Below, one piece after another: positions 51,569 through 59,679 of a DNA stretch of 64,000 nucleotides. Position numbers and translations under genes: made by a program. Source of the stretch: CAWFKW01 sp963816535 (GTDB lineage Bacteria > Bacteroidota > Ignavibacteria > Tepidaquicellales > OLB5); the NCBI GenBank assembly GCA_963816535.1, contig CAWFKW010000006.1, positions 434,001 through 498,000 of the forward strand, written 5' to 3'. The notes beneath the pieces were generated by a model, which saw only the letters and a list, made by a program, of their open reading frames with translations, had not been told where the DNA came from and ran no database searches. Numbering within the stretch: position 1 is the first letter of the stretch; the number at the start of each line of letters is the position of its first letter.

Positions 51569-54078
51569 AGCGCCTTTACCACAACAATAGTCATATCATC
51601 ATGAACCGGGGCAGCGCCGGAATATATTCTTACATCCTCGAGAATATTTTCAATTATCTTTTCGGAAGTAAGGTCTCTGAATTTTTCTACAACCGCCATT
51701 AATCTTTCTTCGCCGTAAAGCTCTTCTTCAGCGTTGAACGCCTCGCTTATTCCGTCTGTGTACATAACCAGAACGTCTCCCGGAGAAAACAGAATCTTAT
51801 TCATCGAGTATTTAGAGTTCCTGTCTACGCCAATAACAAGTCCCTCGGTATCGAGGGTTTTCATTGGTTTGCCTGCGGGGAAGAACATGGGCAGGTTGTG
51901 TCCGCCGTTGGTATATGCGAAACTTTTCTCTTTAAGGTTCAGAAGGCCGTAAAATAAAGTTATGAACATCTCATCATTAGAGCTTTCGAAGATAAGCCTG
52001 TTAGTCTGTCGAACGCATTCGGAAGGCGTTGGATTAGAAACGGACTGGCTCCTGACAATTGCATGGAGGTTAGCCATAAGCATTGCGGCGGTCAGTCCCT
52101 TGCCTGAAACGTCCCCGATGCAAACAGACATGAGGCCTCGCTCAACGGGAATAAAATCGTAATAATCGCCGCCGACAAGTTGTGCCGGGATGTTCTTGCC
52201 GGCGATATCAAATCCATCAAGCCCCTCCGGATTTTTCGGAAGCCATCTCTGCTGAATATCCTGGGCAAGCTTCAGCTCTTCATTAACGCGGGTAAGCGCT
52301 TTTTCTTTTTCATACAGCAGCGAGTTTTCAACCGCGACAGCGGTTTGGTTCGCAACCGTCATCAGCAGGTTAATATCATCCTGCGAATACGTTTTTTCCG
52401 ATAGTTTTGCGCCGGTGTTTATCGCGCCCATCAGCTTATCCTGGAACTGGATGGGGATAACAAGCTCAACGCCCGTTTCATCTATTATTTTTCTTACCTG
52501 TTCGGCAATCTTATCGTTGTCGTACCAGTCATCTGTAATGTTTGAAGTCAAAATGGCTTCTTTCTGCTCGGCAAGATAATTATAGAAGTTAGTCTTATTG
52601 GCAAGGTCAAGTATCGAATCGGATATATCTTTGCCGACAAACATATTTCCGTGTTCTTTGTCAAGTAAAACGACGCCCACTTTTTTGATATGCATAGTTC
52701 CCGCAAGAGTAGTGACCACGGAGTTTAATATCTGTTTCAGGTCGATCTGCAGGGGGAGCCTTCGGCTGAACTCCAGCAGAACTTTCTGGTAATTCTGTCT
52801 TTCAAGATAAAAGATCTTATCAACCCAGTCCTGGATCCTGCGCTTGAGCGGGTCAAATACAAACGCTATTATTACTAGCGCCAGAAGGCTGAGCGTCTGG
52901 TTCTGTTTATGCCCGAAGAACTCACCGATTATGCTTCCGGTCCCAAACACCAGCAAAACGTATATAGCGGCTATCATTGGAGTGATTATGGCGTACATCA
53001 AGCTTTTCTTTACCAGTATTTCGGTATCCATCAGCTTGTACCTGAATATGCTGTACCCATAGCCGACGGGCACAAAAAACAAAAGCAGCGCAGGCAGAAA
53101 TGAAGCAGGGTTTACATAAATAGCAAACGGATTTGCATAACTTGTATAGGCAGTATAAACATTAGCTCCAAGCCCGATAATCGAGCTATACAGAATTGGC
53201 GCCAGCGACCTTCTTTTCTTCTTATCGGCTATATCAAAGTAATTGTTGGCAAAGATTACGACGCCGGCGATGAAAAAGAAAAGCGGCAGGCTGTCTATAA
53301 TCTGGTTTATCAGGTCGCGTAAATTTGGAACATCGTTACGGGGAGTCCTGAAATTTCCCAGATAAATCAATGCAGCAAAGTTTAATAGGCCTGTCAGAAG
53401 ATAAAGAGTTCTTTTATACCTGAACTCTTTGCGAACAGGAAAATTCATAAAGAACGACAGGAAAAAGATCGGTCCCAGGACCCTTGATATGAACATAAGG
53501 CTGTTAAAAATAATTTTCTCTGCGGGGTTTGTGTCTGCGGTGATCTGCATGGATGACAGGCCGGTTATCATCATGGCAAAAAAAGACATGTAAGCAAACT
53601 GTCTCTGAACTTTTCCCTGCGGTTTTGACATGACAACAATGAAACCAACAATCAGAAATCCCAACCCGAATAAAAAGCCGGAGATATATGCGATATCGAC
53701 CACCTTTAGGACTTCCACATTCGTCTCAAATTGTTTCCCGTCCCGTTCAATAAGGTATGTGCAGTAACCGCCTTTGGGCACCTCATTTATAATGCGGTTT
53801 GCATTCATATCCGGAAAATCCTGCCCGTTAAGTTTAAGCAGTATATCGCCGTTTTTGATTCCGGCCTTATCTGTTACGCCGCCGGGAACAACGTCAGTAA
53901 TAAGATAAACGCCGGGTCTGCCGGGAACAGGGCGCCATGCGCATTCGTCATTGCTGTTGGAATTCAGGAAAACAACATTGGCTCCGTTCCAGGCCGATAT
54001 TCCAAAAGCAAACAGGAACCCAATTGTAAATATGAATTTTATTGTCCGGTTAGAAAATCTTTCAGAGAGGCTCTTCAT
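51565..54078 (-). CDS. PP2C-type (SpoIIE) phosphatase with PDZ, membrane and GAF domains
   Basis: 837 residues. Residues about 1-30 form a TM helix, then a periplasmic PDZ domain (GRPGVYLITDVVPGGVTDKAGIKNGDILLKLNGQDF). Residues about 130-410 contain seven or so TM helices. A GAF domain (about 430-590) reads VGVVLLDKEHGNMFVGKDI and VELVIPIQFQDKLMGAINTG. The C-terminal SpoIIE/RsbU PP2C domain (about 620-837) has QQRWLPKNPEGLDGFDIAG, VGGDYYDFI, IGDVSGKGLTAAMLMANLHA, YTNGGHNLPMFF and VLVMYTDGISEAFNAEEELYGEERL, the metal-binding Asp residues. Such proteins dephosphorylate anti-sigma antagonists. No partner sigma or anti-sigma gene is in the window. Confidence 0.88.
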   Translation of the reverse strand: MKSLSERFSNRTIKFIFTIGFLFAFGISAWNGANVVFLNSNSNDECAWRPVPGRPGVYLITDVVPGGVTDKAGIKNGDILLKLNGQDFPDMNANRIINEVPKGGYCTYLIERDGKQFETNVEVLKVVDIAYISGFLFGLGFLIVGFIVVMSKPQGKVQRQFAYMSFFAMMITGLSSMQITADTNPAEKIIFNSLMFISRVLGPIFFLSFFMNFPVRKEFRYKRTLYLLTGLLNFAALIYLGNFRTPRNDVPNLRDLINQIIDSLPLFFFIAGVVIFANNYFDIADKKKRRSLAPILYSSIIGLGANVYTAYTSYANPFAIYVNPASFLPALLLFFVPVGYGYSIFRYKLMDTEILVKKSLMYAIITPMIAAIYVLLVFGTGSIIGEFFGHKQNQTLSLLALVIIAFVFDPLKRRIQDWVDKIFYLERQNYQKVLLEFSRRLPLQIDLKQILNSVVTTLAGTMHIKKVGVVLLDKEHGNMFVGKDISDSILDLANKTNFYNYLAEQKEAILTSNITDDWYDNDKIAEQVRKIIDETGVELVIPIQFQDKLMGAINTGAKLSEKTYSQDDINLLMTVANQTAVAVENSLLYEKEKALTRVNEELKLAQDIQQRWLPKNPEGLDGFDIAGKNIPAQLVGGDYYDFIPVERGLMSVCIGDVSGKGLTAAMLMANLHAIVRSQSVSNPTPSECVRQTNRLIFESSNDEMFITLFYGLLNLKEKSFAYTNGGHNLPMFFPAGKPMKTLDTEGLVIGVDRNSKYSMNKILFSPGDVLVMYTDGISEAFNAEEELYGEERLMAVVEKFRDLTSEKIIENILEDVRIYSGAAPVHDDMTIVVVKAL

Positions 54079-54235
54079 CGTTTTTTGGCAGCAGGTATGT
54101 ACTGCATTACAAAATTATGCAACTTATTCAACTCAAACAACATAAATGCATATCGCCATAATTAACATAAATACTGAATTTTTGTACACTTTTTACAAAA
54201 ACAGATTTTATTTTTGGCAAACTGCGATTTAAAAC

Positions 54236-54267
54236 TTGACTTATTTACCTCTCATAATATAACTTTG
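54236..54267 (+). promoter_or_regulatory. Promoter of secreted protein gene (TTG-N21-TAACTTTG)
   Basis: TTG at 54236-54238 and TAACTTTG at 54260-54267, spacing 21 nt, about 30 nt before the ATG at 54297. It fits the Bacteroidota promoter. Confidence 0.6.
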
Positions 54268-54296
54268 TATAACTTATAAATCAAAAGAGGAAATAT

Positions 54297-54902
54297 ATGA
54301 AAAAAACGATCTTGTTAACTGCGTTTGTATTCTGTTTGTTTCATGTCAGAGCATATTCTCAGGATTATGACCTGAAATATACGGTGAATTATGAATTAAA
54401 AGACGCTCGCGGGGATGTAAAAGGATCCGTCAAGCTTTACCGCGATAACGATAAGATGCGCTTTACTTCGACAGAAAACCGCGGTACGGACCTTGAAAAG
54501 ACCACGGACATATATATCTTTAAGAATGAAGGTAAAATATATACCGTTATTACCGGGCGCGGATATAAAACAGGAAGCAGGCATGCAATTGATATTTCAT
54601 TTGTCGGTATGCAGACAGGAGTATATATAATCGACCTTGGCGACCCGATTCCGCTTTTCCCTGCCTCTGAAATATCAGGAAGCGGCCAGGTGTTAGGCAG
54701 GGATTGCACAAGGTATTTGATCACGTCTTTTGGCGACGCCAAGACCGAATACTTTATGTATCAGAACAACCTGATGCTAAAACGGTCTATTGGCTCCACA
54801 ACAGAAGGCAATACAATAGAAGCGACTTCGTATGATAATACATCGGATATACCGCCCGGCACATTTACTTTGCCAACGGGCGTTGACTTTCCGGATTTTT
54901 GA
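54297..54902 (+). CDS. Secreted DUF4412-like protein
   Basis: 201 residues. Signal peptide MKKTILLTAFVFCLFHVRAYSQ. The mature part is rich in beta strands: YTVNYELKDARGDVKGSVKLYRDNDKMRF, IYIFKNEGKIYTVITGRGYKTG, GQVLGRDCTRYLITSFGDAKTEYFMYQNNLMLKRSI. It resembles the DUF4412 family of secreted proteins in Bacteroidota that carry an aromatic-rich barrel of unknown role. AGAGGAAATATATG gives the SD site and start. A bidirectional terminator follows. Confidence 0.6.
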   Translation: MKKTILLTAFVFCLFHVRAYSQDYDLKYTVNYELKDARGDVKGSVKLYRDNDKMRFTSTENRGTDLEKTTDIYIFKNEGKIYTVITGRGYKTGSRHAIDISFVGMQTGVYIIDLGDPIPLFPASEISGSGQVLGRDCTRYLITSFGDAKTEYFMYQNNLMLKRSIGSTTEGNTIEATSYDNTSDIPPGTFTLPTGVDFPDF

Positions 54903-54907
54903 TGAAT

Positions 54908-54950
54908 ATTAAAAAGGGACAGATGATTTATATTTATCTGTCCCTTTGCT
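54908..54950. terminator. Bidirectional terminator between convergent genes
   Basis: AAAGGGACAGAT (about 54914-54925) pairs with ATCTGTCCCTTT (about 54937-54948). Flanking A- and T-rich stretches allow termination from both sides: the DUF4412-like gene (plus) and the beta-propeller gene (minus). Confidence 0.7.
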
Positions 54951-54969
54951 ATTTATTCGGAACTTAAGC

Positions 54970-56562
54970 TTATTTTACCAGCATCATCTTTTTAATATCA
55001 GTATTTCCGTCCGCATCAAGTCTATAAAAATAAATTCCCGAAGCCAGATTTGATCCGTCAAAGCTAATTGAATGAGAGCCCGCGTTGAGGTTTTCATTGA
55101 CCAGCGTTGAAATTTCCCTGCCCAGTTCGTCATATACCGTGAGTTTTACGTCCCCCGACGTTGAGATACTGAAACTTATTTGAGTAACAGGATTAAACGG
55201 GTTCGGAAAATTCTGGTTCAGGCTGATTTTTGCCGGTGATTCCTCACGGACATCATTCAAAAAATTATTGCCTTTTTCCATGGCGCCTGATTGCGAGTAT
55301 TTTATAGTAATGGAATTTTCTGCTCCTCCTGAGCGGGAAACCTGAGTTGTGTATCCCGTTAAATATATATTATCGTGTGAGTCTGTAGTTATCGCATATG
55401 CACCTTCATCCGTATTTAGGGGTCCGTAAAGCGCAGACCAAACCGTACCATTCTGATCGTATTTTATTGTCAATACATCATTTTTCCCGTTTGCAGATTC
55501 CTTATAGCCGCAAATATAAATTTTGCCATGTGAATCACTCGTTATATCGCGAGGCTCAATACTTAAGTTATTAACGGCGCTATACCTGTTTATCCATTGT
55601 TCTGTTCCGGCTGGCGTATATTTTATTGTAACAATATCATCAGAGTAGCTTTCTGAATAACCGCTGACATAAACATTCCCTAAAGAATCCAGAGCCAAAC
55701 CTATAGGGTGTTGATTGGAATTATCGCCGGCATCATCAAACCTTCTGACCCATTGCTGAGTTCCGCTGGCATTATATTTAATAGTCGCATAATCTTCGTT
55801 TGTGCCGATTCCAGCGCTATATCCGGTAACATATACATTGGCGGCTTTGTCTAATGCAATCGAAAGGGCAAAATCATCACCGTTAGCCGGACCGGCGTAT
55901 GCCTGTGACCATAACACAGCGCCGAAAGAATTATACTTTACAGTAAGGAAATGACCATTATTTTCACCAGTAACATAAACATTGTCAGAGCGGGGCTCTA
56001 TAGCTATTTTTGCTCCAATTGGAGTCCATAAATTTGAAGGAGGGCCGAAAAGGCGATACCAGAGTAATGCGCCCGAAGAATTATATTTTACAGTATAGTT
56101 GTGTCCGGTGACATATATGTTTCCGGAGTTTTCCACTGCAATTGCCGACGGAGGTAAGGTTCCTGCCAGTGCAAATGTTTGAACCCATTGAAGGGTCCCG
56201 GCAGAATTATATTTTATGGTTCCAAAAGTGTAATCCAAAAGTCCGCTAACATATACATTTCCAATATTGTCTAATGCAATAGCCGTTATATAATCATAGT
56301 TTGAGACGCTGGTATATGTTCTAATCCACATAGTCTGCCCTGTTGAATTATATTTGATAAGAATATATTTTGCAGTAGTATTCTCAGTTGTTTGGCCGGC
56401 TGAATATACATTACCGGAATCATCTGCAGCAATGCAATATCCATAATCAAGCCCGCTTGCATAAGGACCATAAATCGACGCCCATTCAAGGATGGGGTCA
56501 GAATAAACATTTACCGCTTTAATCAATAATAAAATAAAAAGAAATTTATATTTGTGTTTCAT
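54970..56562 (-). CDS. Secreted SBBP-repeat beta-propeller protein with T9SS sorting domain
   Basis: 530 residues. Signal peptide MKHKYKFLFILLLIKAVNVYSD. The body consists of about eight repeats built on (D/N)xxGNVYVSG-like strands and TIKYNSxGxxxW, the SBBP/beta-propeller pattern: IAADDSGNVYSAGQT, ALDNIGNVYVSGLLD, AVENSGNIYVTGHN, ALDKAANVYVTGYSAG, TTDSHDNIYLTGYT. The last 80 residues form a type A type IX secretion sorting domain with ISLNQNFPNPFNPVTQISF and GREISTLVNENLNAGSHSISF, so the protein should be exported and surface-attached or released by the T9SS. A -33/-7 promoter lies upstream (56614-56645). Confidence 0.9.
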   Translation of the reverse strand: MKHKYKFLFILLLIKAVNVYSDPILEWASIYGPYASGLDYGYCIAADDSGNVYSAGQTTENTTAKYILIKYNSTGQTMWIRTYTSVSNYDYITAIALDNIGNVYVSGLLDYTFGTIKYNSAGTLQWVQTFALAGTLPPSAIAVENSGNIYVTGHNYTVKYNSSGALLWYRLFGPPSNLWTPIGAKIAIEPRSDNVYVTGENNGHFLTVKYNSFGAVLWSQAYAGPANGDDFALSIALDKAANVYVTGYSAGIGTNEDYATIKYNASGTQQWVRRFDDAGDNSNQHPIGLALDSLGNVYVSGYSESYSDDIVTIKYTPAGTEQWINRYSAVNNLSIEPRDITSDSHGKIYICGYKESANGKNDVLTIKYDQNGTVWSALYGPLNTDEGAYAITTDSHDNIYLTGYTTQVSRSGGAENSITIKYSQSGAMEKGNNFLNDVREESPAKISLNQNFPNPFNPVTQISFSISTSGDVKLTVYDELGREISTLVNENLNAGSHSISFDGSNLASGIYFYRLDADGNTDIKKMMLVK

Positions 56563-56956
56563 GTTTCTTCCTCCATTTTGGTTAGGCTGTAATTCTGTAA
56601 TTAATTTTTGTCACAAAGATATTTTTACCGCTGGCGCTTTACAAAGAAAAAATAGAAATTTTGTTTAGAAATGAGCATCTATTTTCGGCGTTCAGCAATG
56701 AAATTTTATAACTAAACTTTGTAATTTCTGATAATTATATAAAGTTTGGGGAAAGAAATATGTTCAGGTTATGTTCAATGTGCAAAAAAATGAATTTTGT
56801 TTGGAAAAAGCCGGCATATAAATGCGAGTAATTATATAGAAAACCCAAAATTTCTTCAGAATTTGGATTTGCACTGCTCAAAGTCTTTATTATATTGTTG
56901 GTAAATCCCGCGATTTTTACAGGAAGGGAAAAGTATAAGATCAAAATAATACTGTT
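56563..56956. other. 394-nt divergent intergenic region
   Basis: Holds the minus-strand promoter of the beta-propeller gene (TATCTTTG at 56614-56621 with TTTG at 56642-56645, 20-nt spacer). No recognisable gene or repeat in the remainder, which is AT-rich. The plus-strand gene at 56957 probably uses a promoter in the right half that I could not pinpoint. Confidence 0.5.
56614..56645 (-). promoter_or_regulatory. Promoter of the beta-propeller gene
   Basis: On the minus strand TTTG (56642-56645), a 20-nt spacer and TATCTTTG (56614-56621), the Bacteroidota -33/-7 pattern, 52 nt before the ATG at 56562. Confidence 0.6.
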
Positions 56957-58393
56957 ATGCTAAAAGGAAATCTGATAGATACATTCAAAACATTTACCCC
57001 AAAAGAAATGCGGGAATTCGGCGAGTTCATTAACTCGCCTTATTTCATCAAAAATAAAAAAGTCAAAAAGCTGTATGATGTTTTGAAAAAGTATTACCCA
57101 AAATTTGACAGCTCTAAGCTGGAAAAGCAAAAAGTATTTAGAATGATTTACGGCGGAGAAAGTTATAAAGACAGCAAATTGAGGATCCTTATGTTCTACC
57201 TTTACGAAATTGTAGAAAAGTTCTTAGCGCATAACAGGATCGCAAATAAAGAAATTGCGTTCAAAGAAAATGTTGTTAAGGAATTACTTGAAAGGAACTT
57301 ATACAAAGATTTTGAAAAGACAAACCGGCAGGAATTAATTAAGCTTGATAAAAGAGTAAATATAAATGAGGAATACTATTTGAATAAGTTCACCTTCGAA
57401 TATGAATATTTTAGTTACCTGAGCAAAATTCAAACTCAGCAGTATGACAAGTTTATGAAAAAGGAAAATATAGAAAAGGTTTTCAGCAACCTTACTTATT
57501 ATTACTTTATTAAGATTTTTAAATTTTACTGCGTTGTTCTTAATACTCAAACGTTATTCAATACAACGGCGGAAACCGGTCTATTTGAAAAAATATTGAG
57601 CGTTTTTGACGCAGATCTATTTAAGGAAGCGCCTCTAGTAAATATTTATTATAACGCTGTGATGTGCCTTCTTAGGCCCGATGAAGAAAAATATTATTAT
57701 AGCCTGAAAAATCTGGTATTTGAAAGGAAATATGATATTAACAGCGATGATTTATTGGATTTGTATATTAACCTTGAAAATTACTGTATCAGGAAAATAC
57801 GCGCAGGGAATACCGTTTTCTTTAATGAGAATTTCGAAATTTTGAAGAAAGAAATTGACCTTAGAATTTTCTACAAAGGAGAGTTTATGTCGCCGTCATT
57901 CTATAGAAGCGCTGTTGTTGTGGGAACAGAGCTTAAAGAATCGGAATGGGTAAAAAATTTCATCGAAAAATACAGGGCTGAGCTGGATGAACAATATATG
58001 GATCCTGTTTATTATTATTGCCTTGCTTACATTCAGGAAACTGAAGGAAATTATGAAAAAGGACTGGATTATCTGGCCAGGGCTAAAACGGATGAACTTT
58101 ACTTAAAGATAGAAATTAAGCTTTTGCAGTGTAAATTATTTTATATGCTGAACTGGAACATTCATCTTTCATCGCTTATTGATACATTCAAGCGGACTTT
58201 GAACAACAATAAACTGATCCCGGAAAATCGGAAAGCGCTTTATCTAAAGTTCATTAAGTATCTGAATAAGCTTAATAATCTTAAAGATGACAAGGATCCT
58301 GCAAAGATCGGAGAGATCAAAAGTGAAATTATTAACGATGAAGCATTTATGCAAAAAAGCTGGCTGCTAAAAAGGGCCGATGAAGCGCTGTGA
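56957..58393 (+). CDS. Large helical protein of unknown function
   Basis: 478 residues. No signal peptide or TM segment. Rich in Lys, Glu, Tyr, Phe and Leu; predicted all-alpha. N-terminus: NLIDTFKTFTPKEMREFGEFINSPYFIKNKKVKKLYDVL, a motif I have seen at the start of long Bacteroidota proteins without annotation. Later stretches look like TPR- or SEL1-like helices (LAYIQETEGNYEKGLDYLARAKTDELYLKIEIKLLQCKLFYMLNW). I cannot assign a function. The gene is alone on its strand here. Confidence 0.6.
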   Translation: MLKGNLIDTFKTFTPKEMREFGEFINSPYFIKNKKVKKLYDVLKKYYPKFDSSKLEKQKVFRMIYGGESYKDSKLRILMFYLYEIVEKFLAHNRIANKEIAFKENVVKELLERNLYKDFEKTNRQELIKLDKRVNINEEYYLNKFTFEYEYFSYLSKIQTQQYDKFMKKENIEKVFSNLTYYYFIKIFKFYCVVLNTQTLFNTTAETGLFEKILSVFDADLFKEAPLVNIYYNAVMCLLRPDEEKYYYSLKNLVFERKYDINSDDLLDLYINLENYCIRKIRAGNTVFFNENFEILKKEIDLRIFYKGEFMSPSFYRSAVVVGTELKESEWVKNFIEKYRAELDEQYMDPVYYYCLAYIQETEGNYEKGLDYLARAKTDELYLKIEIKLLQCKLFYMLNWNIHLSSLIDTFKRTLNNNKLIPENRKALYLKFIKYLNKLNNLKDDKDPAKIGEIKSEIINDEAFMQKSWLLKRADEAL

Positions 58394-58445
58394 AATCAAA
58401 AGGGAGGATAACAAACCGTCCCTTAGTATTCAAATAGAGGCATAT

Positions 58446-58928
58446 CTATTTAACCAGGATCATGTTTTTTGATTCAACAAAGCTGCCCGCGATAATCCTG
58501 TAAAAATAAACTCCGCTTGTATAATTTAATGCATTGAATTCAACTTCATGTGAACCGGCTCCAAACGCTGATTAACCAGCATTGCAACTACTCTTCCTGT
58601 TACATCAAAGACTTTTAACTCAACATTTCCGGATTGCCCGCCCGTTGCAGGTATATCGAATTTTATCTTAGTAGAAGGATTGAACGGATTCGGATAATTT
58701 TCCTGTAAAGAATAACTTTCAGGAACCGTATCCCCAATTGACGCCGTTATTAGTTCCTGCAAATAAAATATTAGCGCTCAAGGCCAATGCATTTACGGAT
58801 TCGTTTAACAGGTAATGTATCGCTGAAGCGTAGGGGCCGCCGCCGGGAGGACCAATTTACAGCCATTGGGAAAAAGTAACGGATTAAGAACAAAATAAAA
58901 CGAGTACAATGAAAATTTTCGATTTCAT
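58446..58928 (-). pseudogene. Decayed T9SS-sorted beta-propeller gene
   Basis: The remnant keeps both ends but has lost the middle. The 5' part (ATG at 58926-58928) reads MKSKIFIVLVLFCS, then a stop; further out-of-frame stretches resemble the start of surface beta-propellers (GPPGGGPYASAIHYLL, ALSANILFAGTNNGVN). The 3' part is a T9SS sorting domain (SYSLQENYPNPFNPSTKIKFD, ELKVFDVTGRVVAMLVNQRL), broken by a one-base deletion near 58560; in the next frame it continues GAGSHEVEFNALNYTSG, then VYFYRIIAGSFVESKNMILVK to a stop at 58446. In the first frame only 58526-58762 stays open. A full member of this family would be several hundred codons longer. Confidence 0.75.
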
Positions 58929-59110
58929 AATAATCTCCTGCTTTTTTGTTGTAATATTTTTTTAGAGAAATTTACTGGTTTGTTAAAAAGTTAACAGGGA
59001 AAATTAATATTAAAATTAAGGTTTTACAAGGCTGTTAGAATGAGGCAAGTGTAGCTGTTTTCATGATTTTGCAGATTTTAAACAAAAAAAGCTACATTAG
59101 TTGTCTTTTC

Positions 59111-59145
59111 AATCTAAAATCAAAAATCCTAAATCTGAAATCATA
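59111..59145 (+). repeat. Heptamer repeat tract H9
   Basis: Five units: AATCTAA, AATCAAA, AATCCTA, AATCTGA, AATCATA. It abuts the 149-nt tandem repeat. Confidence 0.7.
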
Positions 59146-59465
59146 TCGCGCTCCCAACGGGATTTTGAGGCGAAGCCGAAATCCCGCTAAGGGCGGGACG
59201 AACCCTAATAGGACAGGAGAATACACTTCGTTTTAATCTGCAAGAATTGACTGTAAAAACCAAGATCCCCGCTTTCGCGGGGATGACATGAATATCGCGC
59301 TCCCAACGGGATTTTGAGGCGAAGCCGAAATCCCGCTAAGGGCGGGACGAACCCTAATAGGACAGGAGAATATACTTCGTTTTAATCTGCAAGAATTGAC
59401 TGTAAAAACCAAAGATCCCCGCTTTCGCGGGGATGACATGAATATCGCGCTCCCAACGGGATTCG
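59143..59465 (+). repeat. 149/150-nt tandem repeat, 2.2 copies
   Basis: Copies begin at 59143 and 59292; a partial third begins at 59442 (about 20 nt). Units share ATATCGCGCTCCCAACGGG at their start and CCCCGCTTTCGCGGGG near their end, differing at a few positions (ACACTTCG against ATACTTCG; an extra A before GATCCCC). Each unit also contains GAAATCCCGCTAAGGGCGGG. The unit includes one of the dispersed palindromes seen elsewhere in the window. Confidence 0.85.
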
Positions 59466-59638
59466 AAGTAGTTGAATACCGAAAATACAGCGTTTTAAGC
59501 TACTATCATTCAAATACCTAGAAGTCTAACAATACTTGAAATACAGCCAAACACTTGATTTATTAGGATATTCATTGAATATTATTAATCTTCGTTATAT
59601 ATTTATATATGAAGATTTATAATCATACAATCAATTGC

Positions 59639-59662
59639 AGTACAACATTTAGTACAACATTT
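59639..59662 (+). promoter_or_regulatory. Tandem 12-nt repeat upstream of integrase
   Basis: AGTACAACATTT occurs twice in direct contact (59639-59650 and 59651-59662), 18 nt before the integrase ATG. Could be an arm-type integrase site or an operator. The SD site AAAGGAGG lies between it and the start. Confidence 0.5.
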
Positions 59663-59679
59663 TAAAAGGAGGTTTAAGT

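Larger units (their letters stand above)
58929..59679. other. 751-nt intergenic region with tandem repeats
   Basis: Contains heptamer tract H9 (59111-59145), two copies of a 149/150-nt tandem repeat with a partial third (59143-59465) and the promoter area of the integrase with a tandem 12-nt repeat (59639-59662). A frame at 59233-59439 is an artefact of the tandem repeat. Confidence 0.6.

Noticed and set aside
59233..59439. Open frame on the minus strand reading SSPRKRGS
   Set aside because: It is translation of the 149-nt tandem repeat and repeats itself; no SD site or family.
59143..59465. CRISPR-like array
   Set aside because: Repeat unit is about 149 nt with no spacers and only 2.2 copies; no cas genes besides a lone Cas2-like protein.
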